DNA of 64,000 nt, taken from Candidatus Poseidoniales archaeon (GTDB taxonomy: Archaea; Thermoplasmatota; Poseidoniia; Poseidoniales; Thalassarchaeaceae). The translations under genes and the position numbers were made by a program. Below are positions 20,130 through 29,415 of this stretch, one piece after another. The first letter of the stretch is position 1. Every line of letters begins with the position of its first letter. The notes under the pieces are model-generated. The model was not told the DNA's origin. It ran no database searches and saw only the letters and a program-made list of their open reading frames with translations. The DNA lies in contig JAPOFX010000002.1 in the NCBI GenBank assembly GCA_028283505.1, positions 36,855 to 100,854 of the forward strand, in the 5' to 3' direction.

Positions 20130-20876
20130 TCAGTAAGGAACGGACTTGAGGCCGAGTTTGAATCCAAATATGTTTGCCGCTCTGTGAATCACAGGAGTGA
20201 GCACCAGTAGGGCGAGGATCTCATCGACTAGGTCAGGACTAGTAATTATTTGGCCGTCGAATAATATGAAAGAAGCCAGGAAGATGGTGACCGCGAAGGT
20301 CATTGTATCAAGAATAGGTGCCTGCGAGCTCTCCGAACCCTCTCTCTTTTGCCCCTTCCTTCTTTTGAAAAAAGATCCTATCAAATCCCCGCTCATGCAG
20401 GCAATGCCTAAGGTGAATCCCATAGTAAATGCCGCACCCCATTCATTTCCAATCCAGAACCAATCGTCCTGCGATGCCCATAGTGTAGGGTCGATGAATG
20501 GCCTAGATCCTGATTCCGACCTCCCTCCGAAGAAGTTATGTGAGAGTATTGCAAGAATGCCACTAAAGAATGCGCCTCCAAAGAATCCATTCCATGTCTT
20601 TCCATCTCCCAGTATCCTGAATCCATCGCCGAGTGTCCTGCCCCTGTCTATCACCACGCTATCAAATCCGAGTCTATCTGGAATCCATTTCCCGAAAAGC
20701 ATTGCACCGGTATTGGCCAGGTAAAACGGTCCGTACATGATCAAGACTGTTGCGATGTTCAGTGCGAACCCCCATGATGAGTCATTGAATGACTGAGAAA
20801 GCGTCTGCACGGTTTCCACGACCCGTCGAGTAGTTGCCGGTGTATGAGTGATTTGGTAACCGCAGTGTACGCACAA
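20130..20876 (-). CDS. carS: CDP-archaeol synthase (CarS family membrane protein)
   Basis: A 248-residue integral membrane enzyme that activates digeranylgeranylglyceryl phosphate with CTP in archaeal polar-lipid synthesis. The blocks YGPFYLANTGAMLFGKW and DRGRTLGDGFRILGDGKTW followed by NGFFGG are those of the DUF46/CarS family. Four to five hydrophobic helices follow, including FTMGFTLGIACMSGDLIGSF. The frame begins with TTG at 20876 and includes CVHC near the N-terminus. A GTG at 20819 just before the conserved part may be the true start, as typical CarS proteins start close to the first helix. A divergent surface-protein gene begins 54 bases away. Confidence 0.85.
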   Translation of the reverse strand: MCVHCGYQITHTPATTRRVVETVQTLSQSFNDSSWGFALNIATVLIMYGPFYLANTGAMLFGKWIPDRLGFDSVVIDRGRTLGDGFRILGDGKTWNGFFGGAFFSGILAILSHNFFGGRSESGSRPFIDPTLWASQDDWFWIGNEWGAAFTMGFTLGIACMSGDLIGSFFKRRKGQKREGSESSQAPILDTMTFAVTIFLASFILFDGQIITSPDLVDEILALLVLTPVIHRAANIFGFKLGLKSVPY

Positions 20877-20929
20877 ATTCCGACTTCGGCAGGGAAATCA
20901 TTGATTTGCCGGTTGTGACCCCTCGGTCC

Positions 20930-22669
20930 ATGAGCAAGAGAATTGCCATGCTTCAGGCACTGATTATCATAGCATCCACAATGTTGGCGAGCGGAGTTGC
21001 ATCTGGACAAGAATCTGAGACTGTTATAGATACAAGTATTTCTTGGGAGTCTGATGAAGTATACCTATGTAGCGATAACATCAGAGTCGCAGATGGAGGG
21101 GTACTCACAATCAGAGACACAATAGTCGACTTTAGCTGCAATATCACGGTTGATGAGGGAGGAATCCTAAATCTGGATAATTCCATACTCGAATGCGGGG
21201 TCTGGAATGAGCCTGGGAACCCAGACGGAGTGGCTTGTGGCAATGGATTGATGGGATATGGTTACTGGGATGAAGAAAGCAGGGCCTCATTCAGAGTCCC
21301 AAATGATGGCATAGTGGGAGATTTCACAATGACCATGTATTCCGTTGGAGGGGTCAGCTACTATGGAGGCCAAGCGTTTGTGGGCGACTCGGAACCAATC
21401 TCACTAAACGGAAGCAGTCACACATTCGAGTTCAGCGACGTGGACGATGAGGAAATTTGGATTGGCTTGATAGGCTACGGGCAATCCCCGGTTTCATTAT
21501 CAGAGGTTGTTATTGAGGTGGGCAATTCAGAGATAGTAATCGAGGGAGTTCACCTTGATAGAATGAATATGATGGCGACAGGCCCTAGACAGTCTGAGAT
21601 CGTGGTTAACGGGCACATGAGTATGAGTAACTCTTACCTATCCGGGGCCAAACTAACCATTGGCGAATATGGGTCCCTTGCTTCCAATCATAGTAGTTTT
21701 GATAGGGTCGGGCCAATAATATCCTTAGGGGACGGTTCTGTCGTCAGAATAACTAACTCAACATTCAGCAACAGCCTCGATGACCATGATGTCAGGGGCA
21801 CAGGATTCAGTGAGATAATCTGGGATAATTCCAGTGGGAGCGGAGGATTCACAGACAGATGGGAGCGGAGGATTGTGGATCAGAAGGTAATTTTCGATTC
21901 CAAGGGAGTGGTTTTCAGGGTAAATAGCATGGGCGTCTCCGAATCCACCTCGTTCGAGTCCTTCAGCGATGACCTCGGAGAGGCTATCATCAACGGTGGA
22001 GGGGAGAGGGTTGTAGAGATTGGCTGGTCAAATGGCACCGTCTGGAGAGAGACGGCCACAATCGAGATAATCTCATACAGGACAGGCTGGAACCCCGATG
22101 GCTCTGGAATAGATGATTACGGGGGATACTCGATACCTCTTAGTTGGCAAGATACGCAGTATGTCATAGGCAATGCCCCCTACATTGAATGGTTGGCTCT
22201 GGAGTTCATCAAGGAAGAGGATGGCCTGGATCTAGTTGGCTATGCGGGCGGGTCTGTTCCGATTCGTGCATCGTTCTCAAACACTGGAAGTGCGCCTGCC
22301 AGTTTCTACATCTCTTGTGAGGTGGTGGAGACCGGCTTGGCCGCCGACATAGGTGGATTCCAGGGAATTGTACTTGGTGCTGGCGAGTCCGGTGAGATAC
22401 TCTTTGATTGGAGAGGAGGGGAGACTGGGGATTTCACGCTCAGTTGTCGGGTCCTTACTCCCACACAACTAGTCTCTGATGATTCATTCGGTGGTGGCTC
22501 AATTACATCTGATACCATATCGTGGACAGAAAGTGTGGACGAGGAGGGGCTTCCGATGATTTCCATACTGGTTGCATTATTTGTGTCTGTTTTGTTGGTG
22601 GGAATTTGGTTAGTCAGAAATAGCACGCAAGTCGAAGAGGAAGAGGAAGGTTACGTAAGGGAAGTGTAG
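20930..22669 (+). CDS. secreted membrane-anchored protein of unknown function
   Basis: A 579-residue exported protein. I chose the ATG at 20930 because it gives a clean signal peptide (MSKRIAMLQALIIIASTM, cleavage near VASG-QES); the frame is open back to a TTG at 20906. Residues about 30-380 contain repeated beta segments such as VLTIRDTIVDF and ILNLDNSILE, reminiscent of beta-helix rungs. A later beta-sandwich-like region (FSNTGSAPASFYISCEV) resembles NPCBM/CARDB domains. The C-terminus has one helix (MISILVALFVSVLLVGIWLV) and a short acidic cytosolic tail with EEEEE. It shares this architecture with the other anchored surface proteins here. No enzyme motif is seen. Confidence 0.7.
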   Translation: MSKRIAMLQALIIIASTMLASGVASGQESETVIDTSISWESDEVYLCSDNIRVADGGVLTIRDTIVDFSCNITVDEGGILNLDNSILECGVWNEPGNPDGVACGNGLMGYGYWDEESRASFRVPNDGIVGDFTMTMYSVGGVSYYGGQAFVGDSEPISLNGSSHTFEFSDVDDEEIWIGLIGYGQSPVSLSEVVIEVGNSEIVIEGVHLDRMNMMATGPRQSEIVVNGHMSMSNSYLSGAKLTIGEYGSLASNHSSFDRVGPIISLGDGSVVRITNSTFSNSLDDHDVRGTGFSEIIWDNSSGSGGFTDRWERRIVDQKVIFDSKGVVFRVNSMGVSESTSFESFSDDLGEAIINGGGERVVEIGWSNGTVWRETATIEIISYRTGWNPDGSGIDDYGGYSIPLSWQDTQYVIGNAPYIEWLALEFIKEEDGLDLVGYAGGSVPIRASFSNTGSAPASFYISCEVVETGLAADIGGFQGIVLGAGESGEILFDWRGGETGDFTLSCRVLTPTQLVSDDSFGGGSITSDTISWTESVDEEGLPMISILVALFVSVLLVGIWLVRNSTQVEEEEEGYVREV

Positions 22670-22695
22670 AAAAAGTCAATGCTATTTTTCTATCG

Positions 22696-22737
22696 CTAAT
22701 AAATCCACAATTAATCATTATTAGTTGTAGTTATAAG
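22696..22737 (+). promoter_or_regulatory. promoter region of the CobW operon with inverted repeat
   Basis: The A/T-rich 99-base gap before the CobW gene contains the inverted repeat CTAATAA (22696-22702) / TTATTAG (22718-22724), the near-palindrome TAATCATTA (22712-22720) and a TATA-like TTATAAG at 22731-22737, about 32 bases before the ATG. The arrangement of a palindrome just upstream of a TATA box is what an archaeal repressor or activator site would look like. Metal control is a reasonable guess given the gene but is unproven. Confidence 0.4.
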
Positions 22738-22768
22738 ACCCCCCTTAGTCAATATAATCAGTGATAAG

Positions 22769-23956
22769 ATGATTGCACGAAGCGACGATGATAATAGGTT
22801 GCCTGTTACTGTTCTAACTGGATTTCTTGGTTCTGGAAAGACAACTCTTCTGAATCATATCCTCTCCAGTACAGAGCACAATAAGAAGTTCGCAATCATT
22901 GAAAATGAGTTCGGAGACATCGGGATTGACGAGAATATAATCGTCGAGAGCTCAGAAGAGAGCATAATTGAGGTAATGAACGGATGTATATGCTGTACAG
23001 TAAGAGGGGACTTAACTGAACTACTAGACGGAATGTATGACAGAATCAAGGACTTCGATGGGGTACTCATAGAGACAACGGGTCTGGCGGACCCAGCTCC
23101 AGTCGCTCAGACATTCTTCGTAGACGAGAGAGTTGTTGACAGGTACAAACTTGATGGAATCGTCACGGTGGTTGATGCTAAACACATAACCCAGCATGTT
23201 GAGGAGGAGAAGCCTGAAGACGTAGAAAATGAAGCTGTTGAGCAACTCGCCTTTGCAGACAGGATTCTCCTCAACAAGATAGACCTAGTCTCCGAGGAGA
23301 GGCTTGAAGAAGTTGAGAGTACTATAAAATCGATAAATGGTTTCGCTCCCATTTACCACACGGAAAACAGTATCATAGATCCTGCTGAGCTGATAGGAAT
23401 CGGCTCTTTCGACTTGGAAAGGACGTTGGAGATGGATCCCGAGTTCCTAGATACAGACTCTGAGCACGAACACGATCAGCGTGTCACATCGACTAGCGCG
23501 AAGTTTGAAGGAGAGCTCAACATAAACAAACTGGAGGCATGGATTGGGGACTTGATGAGAGAGAAGGCTGAAGACCTGTTCCGCTATAAGGGGATACTCG
23601 CTGTTAAAGGCATGGATCAGAAATTCGTATTCCAAGGCGTCCATATGCTATTTGGAGGTGACTTTAGTGATGATTTCCTATGGAAAGAAGGCGAGAAAAG
23701 AGAGTGTAGGTTCGTCTTCATAGGACGGAATCTAGACCATGATGCGTTACAAGCAGGACTTATGGATTGTAAAGCCGAGAAATTGCGCTTCAGAGTCGGT
23801 GATAGAGTCTATGCCAATATTGGCGAGTTCACAGAAGGAAAGATTCTGAAATGCTGGGACCAGGGAAATCCCTACCGCGTAGAAATACAAAACGAAGAGA
23901 AAACTAATGTTTGGGTTCCAGTAGATAATGATAATTATGTCATTGAAATGATCTGA
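22769..23956 (+). CDS. CobW/COG0523-family GTPase, putative metallochaperone
   Basis: A 395-residue cytoplasmic G3E GTPase. Walker [11 protein letters not shown] is at residues 17-26, the family metal site CICC is at 73-76 ([11 protein letters not shown]), and LLNKIDLV forms the guanine-specificity NKxD motif. The C-terminal CobW_C domain includes [20 protein letters not shown] and HMLFGG. A short acidic/histidine stretch (DSEHEHDQ) around residue 230 could bind metal. Family members deliver zinc or cobalt to client enzymes. About 50 residues follow CobW_C with a small beta-rich domain ([18 protein letters not shown]), an unusual extension. It is followed 30 bases later by a ferredoxin-like gene. 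Confidence 0.9.
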   Translation: MIARSDDDNRLPVTVLTGFLGSGKTTLLNHILSSTEHNKKFAIIENEFGDIGIDENIIVESSEESIIEVMNGCICCTVRGDLTELLDGMYDRIKDFDGVLIETTGLADPAPVAQTFFVDERVVDRYKLDGIVTVVDAKHITQHVEEEKPEDVENEAVEQLAFADRILLNKIDLVSEERLEEVESTIKSINGFAPIYHTENSIIDPAELIGIGSFDLERTLEMDPEFLDTDSEHEHDQRVTSTSAKFEGELNINKLEAWIGDLMREKAEDLFRYKGILAVKGMDQKFVFQGVHMLFGGDFSDDFLWKEGEKRECRFVFIGRNLDHDALQAGLMDCKAEKLRFRVGDRVYANIGEFTEGKILKCWDQGNPYRVEIQNEEKTNVWVPVDNDNYVIEMI

Positions 23957-23986
23957 TTCAATCTATATTTTACCGGGGGATCGGAA

Positions 23987-24349
23987 TTGTCGATTTCAGT
24001 GATTATTTGCGATGGGTGTTGTTGTGGCCGTGTAGAGAAAGGACATAACGAAGTTCCGATTGATAAATTAGAGGCCGCTTGGGAGGCGAATCGCTTGGGA
24101 GAGGCAGTAAAGCTCACCATATCAGATTGTCTTGGACCTTGCAGTATGCACAATGTATCAATATTGAAAAATGAGAGTGGGAATATTTGGCTCGGTGAGC
24201 TAAGTAGTTGGGACCATTACGAGGCTATCGTTGAATGGGCGATTAAATCATCGGAGAAAATGGAAGGTTCCAAGCTACCGAAAATTCTTGAAGATAGGCG
24301 GTTCGTACGTGTGGGAGAGTCCGTAGTTCGATTGAAGGATCTCGTTTAA
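23987..24349 (+). CDS. thioredoxin-like [2Fe-2S] ferredoxin-type protein
   Basis: A 120-residue small protein. Cysteines C8, C11-C13, C48 and C52 occur as CDGCCCG and SDCLGPC, matching the thioredoxin-fold 2Fe-2S ferredoxin pattern (COG3411-like), in which a late CLGxC follows a central helix. The start is TTG at 23987, supported by a GGGGGA ribosome site six bases upstream; GTG at 23999 is an alternative. It is the second gene of the CobW operon. Relatives often sit next to cobalamin or CobW genes, so a role in metal-centre assembly is plausible. The 3' end overlaps the convergent pirin gene by four bases. Confidence 0.7.
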   Translation: MSISVIICDGCCCGRVEKGHNEVPIDKLEAAWEANRLGEAVKLTISDCLGPCSMHNVSILKNESGNIWLGELSSWDHYEAIVEWAIKSSEKMEGSKLPKILEDRRFVRVGESVVRLKDLV

Positions 24350-25233
24350 CCGACGAAGGTACCATTTCTGTAATCGATAAAGGCCTGTTCTATCTCCTCC
24401 CTCGTGTTCATCACAAATGGCCCATAACGAGATATTGGTTCGTTCAATTCAGGACCGGCGAGAATGAGAAATTCGGAATCCAGTTTGGATCTAATAGAAA
24501 TTACATCGCCCTCTGAGAGAAGTCCCAACTCTCCGTCTTTGATATGCTGTTTTGTCCTCGCACCAAATGCAATAGGGCTGTTTCTCACTTTGGTTTCGTT
24601 TTCTAATTCTATCTCCCCTCCGAATACGTATATCATTCCATTGAGTCCAGATGAGAGTTCTTGTGACAACCGTGAACCACTGTTCATTTTTACATGGATT
24701 AGACTGATTGGGATTTTCGTGTCTATAGACGATTGCTCGCCCATGCATTCCCCTGCAATCACTCTTGCCCACACCCCGTTCTTTTCTACCGTGGGGGATT
24801 CGGACGATGGAACCTCCTGATATCTAGGGCGCATCATTTTGTGAGATGCGGGAAGATTAACCCAAATCTGAAATCCATGGGTTCTTCCTCCGTTTTTGAG
24901 GATCTCCTCATGCGGCTCCTCGCAGTGGATTATCCCGCGTCCTGCCGTCATCCACTGAACGTCTCCCGGATTAAGTTCCCCATAATTGCCTGCGCTATCC
25001 TCATGCCTCATCCTCCCATCCAGAAGGTAGGTAACTGTCTCAAATCCACGATGAGGGTGCCACGGTGCCCCCACAGCCTCACCGGGACCATAGTTGACCG
25101 GGCCCATCTCATCGATGAGGAGGAATGGGCTCATCACCTTCCCCATCCTGAACGGGCGGCGTACCTTGAAGCCACCCCCCTCTGTTACGATGTGTGTAGG
25201 AACAATCTCAGCAACACTACGGGAGACATCCAT
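24346..25233 (-). CDS. pirin-family cupin protein
   Basis: A 295-residue bicupin. The metal ligands expected in pirins are present at H59, H61 (WHPHRGFETVTYLLDG), H103 and E105 (GRGIIHCEEP). The N-terminal RRPFRMGKVMSPFLLIDEM and the C-terminal GPFVMNTREEIEQAFIDY are family signatures. Bacterial and archaeal pirins have been reported as quercetinases or redox-responsive regulators; the role here is unknown. It is monocistronic on the minus strand and convergent with the ferredoxin-like gene. Confidence 0.92.
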   Translation of the reverse strand: MDVSRSVAEIVPTHIVTEGGGFKVRRPFRMGKVMSPFLLIDEMGPVNYGPGEAVGAPWHPHRGFETVTYLLDGRMRHEDSAGNYGELNPGDVQWMTAGRGIIHCEEPHEEILKNGGRTHGFQIWVNLPASHKMMRPRYQEVPSSESPTVEKNGVWARVIAGECMGEQSSIDTKIPISLIHVKMNSGSRLSQELSSGLNGMIYVFGGEIELENETKVRNSPIAFGARTKQHIKDGELGLLSEGDVISIRSKLDSEFLILAGPELNEPISRYGPFVMNTREEIEQAFIDYRNGTFVG

Positions 25234-25322
25234 ACCGTGCCAAGTCAGGGCCTTGCGCTTAATTGCTAGTATTATTCTGTGAAAGAGCGAGGATACCGTG
25301 GAGCTTTACAGGGCTTTAGCGG

Positions 25323-26570
25323 CTAGCAGCTGTTAGTTACTGTCCACGCTTCCTCTGTGTCCTGTGGATTTGTATTGTTGGGGTCATTTTCCTGATCCCC
25401 TCCCTGCTCCTCATAGTCATAAAACGAAGTGTATGTTACAGCTGTCCCGTCAGACCATGGCGAGTTTTGGGTTACAGATACCGTGAACTCGTAACAGCCA
25501 TAATCATCTGTCCCCCAATCCTCGATTGGAATGTACCTGGTGTTCAGATTAAAGTCATCTACAGACCCTTCAAGCGGTAGTTGTGAGCCCTCTGCACCGA
25601 CATTGGCAGAGCCTCCTCCATACTGTCCATTTCCAGAATCCCACTGGGCGAGTCCGTTCACCACGGTAACTGTGGGATATGAAATCGCGACGGCGCCGCT
25701 CTCGTGAGTTAGTGTGGCATCAAGAGTGTAGTCGGCATAAGGAAGACCTCCAGGGGGGTTGGAGCCAATTGCGTCCAATCCAGCCCAAGCCGTTAAAGCG
25801 ACACCAATGACACATGAGTCCTTAGAACTATCACAGTCTGCTCCAGTACCTATTGATGCGGCGGTCGCACTCTTGACGTCGTCAATTGTCCTCTGAAGAT
25901 GGATGGACTGTAGCAAGAATGAGGCTTCGGAAGATCCAGCTGAGACTGTCACAACGTAGTCATTTGAGGAATGAGAGTTCCCCGAGTACCAATCAGATAC
26001 CAACAGGGTTATTTCGCCATAATCCCCTATTCCATCTGATCTATCTATAGAAAACGGTAAATTTTCCTGGTATACAGACTCCCCTCCGTATGTTATTGAC
26101 ACGTCGGCAGATGAAGCTGGAGATGACCCTCTTATTGTCAGTGTTATTTCTGTGGAGTCGTCCGATAGCTCACTTTCAGAGATGGTGATGGACTCTGAAA
26201 AGGTCATACCTGCGATGTAAGGGACTGCGGCCAACATCAGATAACATACCACAATGACAACAGTTTTTTGCCTACCCAGTCCATTCCAGACCAGGTAGAA
26301 AGAGCCAGCAAATAACGAAAGAGGAATCAGTCCAAAAGGAACTGGATCCACAATGTCTTGCAAAGTGTAGCTGTCAAGGAACCACATCATAAGGAATGCT
26401 AGGAGTCCTACGCCTGCACCGACCTTCACGGAGAGTGATATCTCGAATTTTCTGGAAGACATGGACTGGGGTAATGCCTCTGCAACTACCTCATTTACCA
26501 TTGATTCTTCTTCAGACGACATCTGTTGCCCCATAGCCTTCTCCAACAATCCACCGCCACTCATTGTCAT
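25323..26570 (-). CDS. membrane protein with large exported beta-rich domain, unknown
   Basis: A 415-residue protein that I do not recognise. The N-terminal 45 residues are cytosolic-like. Three hydrophobic helices lie at about 50-70, 78-95 and 103-122 (VGLLAFLMMWFL, GLIPLSLFAGSFYLVW, VVIVVCYLMLAAVPYIAG). Residues 125-415 are polar and rich in Ser, Thr and Gly, starting with a beta-sandwich-like part (EITLTIRGSSPASSADVSITY). Cysteines CDSSKDSC and a final C could form disulfides. The start is ATG at 26570, with ATG at 26564 also possible. It is followed upstream by another surface-protein gene in the same direction. Confidence 0.6.
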   Translation of the reverse strand: MTMSGGGLLEKAMGQQMSSEEESMVNEVVAEALPQSMSSRKFEISLSVKVGAGVGLLAFLMMWFLDSYTLQDIVDPVPFGLIPLSLFAGSFYLVWNGLGRQKTVVIVVCYLMLAAVPYIAGMTFSESITISESELSDDSTEITLTIRGSSPASSADVSITYGGESVYQENLPFSIDRSDGIGDYGEITLLVSDWYSGNSHSSNDYVVTVSAGSSEASFLLQSIHLQRTIDDVKSATAASIGTGADCDSSKDSCVIGVALTAWAGLDAIGSNPPGGLPYADYTLDATLTHESGAVAISYPTVTVVNGLAQWDSGNGQYGGGSANVGAEGSQLPLEGSVDDFNLNTRYIPIEDWGTDDYGCYEFTVSVTQNSPWSDGTAVTYTSFYDYEEQGGDQENDPNNTNPQDTEEAWTVTNSC

Positions 26571-26641
26571 GCCTCTTGCTTTTCAAGGAGGGAGTTTAGG
26601 TTATCAACCCGTTGCTGGGGAGCGTCGAAAACTATGCATCG

Positions 26642-27607
26642 TTAGAATATTCTAGAGTCTAACGGAACCAAATTACCGTCTTCATCCATTTCTAGCACGT
26701 TATCTTCTCTTTTGCTACCAACAATGGCGGCAGCGGCCAATGCAGTCATCATCATCGAGCCAAGCATCCCGAATCCTGGCAGGTAGACGCCACGAATGTA
26801 GATTGTCATAGATTGCACCATGTAATTGGGAATTCCTTCTGTCCTGACAGAGTATTCAGAGGTAGCTTTGAATTGCAAATTGAAGAATTTGTCCGTCCAA
26901 CCCTGATTCTTGGGCGTTCTAATCTGGACGCGCACTTTTTCAGGCGGGGCCGACGATTCTATCTCGACTGAGACCAACGGAAGACTGATTTGGAAGCCCT
27001 CATCGTTCAGCTCGTCGTAATTTACGATTTCCACGTTGAACCTGTCCATTGCATTACCATCGTTGTAAACGTCGAAAGACATCAGAACATCCACCCTTGG
27101 CCTGAGCTGCATGAATGCAACATCGGAGGCGACTCTGAGCCTGCTGAATTGCTTGATTACTGCTAGAACCTTGTAGGTTGTAGGAGCCCCGTTGGGCCAT
27201 GTAATTCCGTCTGCCTGAACCACTTGGGCGGTAATTGATATCTGGTGTTGACCTTCTGGCATTCTCAAATCTGCTCTCAGGATCACCTGGAAGCTGACAT
27301 CCGCACCAGATCCAACTGACATGGACGCAGGACCGGCTGAGATCAATGCTCCAGATTGGATCTGAAGGTCAACCTTTTCACTGTGAACTGTTGGATTCTG
27401 AAGAGTGCAATAGACAATTGATGTCCTGGTTGCACCGGGGTAAACTTCGATTGGCTGTGGGTTGTCACAGGTTAGAGTTATGTCAGGAGTGGGATTAGTC
27501 TGGGCATGCACAGAGGCAGCACCAGCCCATGTGCTCAGAAAGTAAACCATAAGAATCAGCATGCTGGTTCTTACTGAGCTTCGGCTTGACATCGAATTGG
27601 TGGCCAT
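26642..27607 (-). CDS. exported NPCBM/NEW3-like beta-sandwich protein, membrane-anchored
   Basis: A 321-residue secreted protein from the ATG at 27607. The frame is open to a TTG at 27655, but the ATG gives a proper signal peptide ending near SVHAQ. Two successive beta-sandwich segments follow (VYCTLQNPTVHSEKVDLQI; MSFDVYNDGNAMDRFNVEIVN), of the NPCBM/alpha-galactosidase NEW3 type found in archaeal surface proteins. A C-terminal helix (about residues 280-300, MLGSMMMTALAAAAIVG) is followed by a charged tail. It lies 72 bases before the start of the preceding membrane-protein gene, probably in one transcript. The function is not known. Confidence 0.65.
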   Translation of the reverse strand: MATNSMSSRSSVRTSMLILMVYFLSTWAGAASVHAQTNPTPDITLTCDNPQPIEVYPGATRTSIVYCTLQNPTVHSEKVDLQIQSGALISAGPASMSVGSGADVSFQVILRADLRMPEGQHQISITAQVVQADGITWPNGAPTTYKVLAVIKQFSRLRVASDVAFMQLRPRVDVLMSFDVYNDGNAMDRFNVEIVNYDELNDEGFQISLPLVSVEIESSAPPEKVRVQIRTPKNQGWTDKFFNLQFKATSEYSVRTEGIPNYMVQSMTIYIRGVYLPGFGMLGSMMMTALAAAAIVGSKREDNVLEMDEDGNLVPLDSRIF

Positions 27608-27676
27608 CGAGACCGTATTTATGACTTCGCCCCATCCGCTTACGAAAATGGCCAAAATCTAGATTTGAAGGAAGAG

Positions 27677-27753
27677 TGGTGGACCCGACCGGATTTGAAC
27701 CGATGACCACTCGGTTATGAGCCGAGCGCTCTAACCAACTGAGCTACGGGTCC
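27677..27753 (-). tRNA. tRNA with CAT anticodon (elongator Met, or Ile2)
   Basis: The cloverleaf is complete: acceptor GGACCCG pairs with CGGGTCC, the discriminator is A and CCA is encoded at 27677-27679. The D-arm starts GCTCAGTTGGTTAGAGC, the anticodon arm is CTCGG-CTCATAA-CCGAG with anticodon CAT, and the T-arm has GGTTCAAATCC. The anticodon stem lacks the three G:C pairs of the initiator. Sequence alone does not separate elongator Met from lysidine-like Ile2. Confidence 0.95.
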
Positions 27754-27814
27754 CGGCCTGCGTGGCTAGCTTCCGAGTCAAGAACCTTGCCAAAGAATCG
27801 CCTGATGTGTAGCA

Positions 27815-29407
27815 ATGGTAACCATGAAGCGTCGGACCCCCTCCAGCAAAGTCATGACCAAGCTATGGGTGATGTTCTTCACTTCGCTTCTCCTTGTCTC
27901 GGCTATGAATTTCTATGCTGTTGTCAGGGAACCCGATATGATTGAAATTGACGAAATACGGAACTTTCCTAGGGAGACCGTGAAGATTGAGGGGGTACTC
28001 ACGGGATATGTCAGGGACCCCTACGGAGAAGGAGCAGACAGAATAGACCTTCAGGTACAGGAGATAAACGGTCATTCTGTTGCTAAGGTAAGGTGGAACG
28101 TGGATTGGAACAATGATGTTCCCCCCATTGGCACGATTGTTACCGTGGAAGGCGAGGTTTCTGAGTGGAATGGCAGAATTTGGCTTCAATCAAATGGCTA
28201 TGGTGCGATAATCGCCCAAAGTGGTTTCATAGACTTTACAGAAACCAAACTTGTGGAAGTGGGGAGGGACCCTCTATCGTTTGCTAACAAATCTCTTCAA
28301 ATCGATGGGTGGCTAAGCGAACCACTAGCTCCTGATGTTACGTATCACTCGCTTTACCTAATGGACAACCACGTCTACGGTGGAGCTGACCACCTGTTGT
28401 ATGTGCAAATCGAGGGTCGCGTGATAGAATGGGTGGAAGCGGGTAGTCATGTTAGGGTTAGTGGATGGCTTCAATTTGATGAACGATCCTACAGATGGAG
28501 GCTCCTAGTTCAGGCTAGCGAGGTTGAGGTACTAAGCCAAGGAATACCCACCACTATCAACTGGGAAGCTGATCCTTACTCGCTAACTTACGATGTGGGA
28601 AAGATGGTATTCGTTACTGGGACAGTGACTTCAATTGGTGAGGAATGGATTTTGAGAGGCCCCTCGCCTAACGACTCTTTATGCCTCTTGCCATCTGAAG
28701 AAGACCTTGCTGACACCGCGCTGAATGGCAGTCAAGGCGTCTGGGCCGGAAGATTGGCTTGGGCGGCCGATGAGGCCGAGGTCTGTTTGGACAGGGGTTA
28801 CGACCTTATGACTGAAAGAGAGACTGGTAATTTCGGGGATGACGTTACGGAACTCTCAAGTGTTGCCTCGGATCCATTCTCCTATGTTGGCGGGAACTAT
28901 ACCTTCCAGGGGTGGGTGACAGATCCTATCTCTCCGGATTATGACAAGGGTTACGTGGGTGACGGAGCGGATTATTACCAGAGAAATACCAAACTAAGAC
29001 TCCAGCTAATCGGAGAGCACGCTGAGTACATAGAAGCCAACCAGCCAATCAGGTTTAATGCCACAGTTTTGTGGTCTGATTCCGAGGGCAGGGTAGTTCT
29101 GGAGGCTCGCTCTTGGACCCTGGGAGAGGCGCCCGATCCCATTCTTCTAAATTGGGGGGACGGTTACAATTCATGGAGATGGGACATCGGAAAAATCGTC
29201 CGACTAACCGGTGAGGCAATCACCGATGATGATGGAACAAGCTGGATTTCCAGATCGGGGTCTGATGAAAGGGTTTGCCTGTTGGGCGATGGTACGGAGT
29301 CCATAGAACAGCTTTCGATAGGGGAGCCAGTAGATTGGGTCGGGAGGCTCAGTATGGAGGAGTTCGGCATGGAGAGTACTGCTCGTTTCTGTATTGACGT
29401 CAGATAG
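27815..29407 (+). CDS. membrane-anchored protein with repeated OB-fold-like domains
   Basis: A 530-residue exported protein. A signal anchor lies at about 16-36 (LWVMFFTSLLLVSAMNFYAV). The rest consists of several OB-type segments, each with a strand opening such as VKIEGVLTGYVRD, KMVFVTGTVTSIGEEW, YTFQGWVTDP and KIVRLTGEAITDDDGTSW. These suggest at least four domains related to nucleic-acid-binding OB folds of the tRNA-anticodon/RPA type. The start is ATG at 27815 or 27824. The transporter gene begins eight bases after the stop, so the two are very probably co-translated. Outside the cell, an OB chain could hold nucleic acid or glycan; this is inference. Confidence 0.6.
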   Translation: MVTMKRRTPSSKVMTKLWVMFFTSLLLVSAMNFYAVVREPDMIEIDEIRNFPRETVKIEGVLTGYVRDPYGEGADRIDLQVQEINGHSVAKVRWNVDWNNDVPPIGTIVTVEGEVSEWNGRIWLQSNGYGAIIAQSGFIDFTETKLVEVGRDPLSFANKSLQIDGWLSEPLAPDVTYHSLYLMDNHVYGGADHLLYVQIEGRVIEWVEAGSHVRVSGWLQFDERSYRWRLLVQASEVEVLSQGIPTTINWEADPYSLTYDVGKMVFVTGTVTSIGEEWILRGPSPNDSLCLLPSEEDLADTALNGSQGVWAGRLAWAADEAEVCLDRGYDLMTERETGNFGDDVTELSSVASDPFSYVGGNYTFQGWVTDPISPDYDKGYVGDGADYYQRNTKLRLQLIGEHAEYIEANQPIRFNATVLWSDSEGRVVLEARSWTLGEAPDPILLNWGDGYNSWRWDIGKIVRLTGEAITDDDGTSWISRSGSDERVCLLGDGTESIEQLSIGEPVDWVGRLSMEEFGMESTARFCIDVR

Positions 29408-29415
29408 GTGATTGG

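Noticed and set aside
27677-27753. Initiator tRNA-Met
   Set aside because: The anticodon stem is CTCGG/CCGAG and lacks the three consecutive G:C pairs next to the loop that mark initiators.
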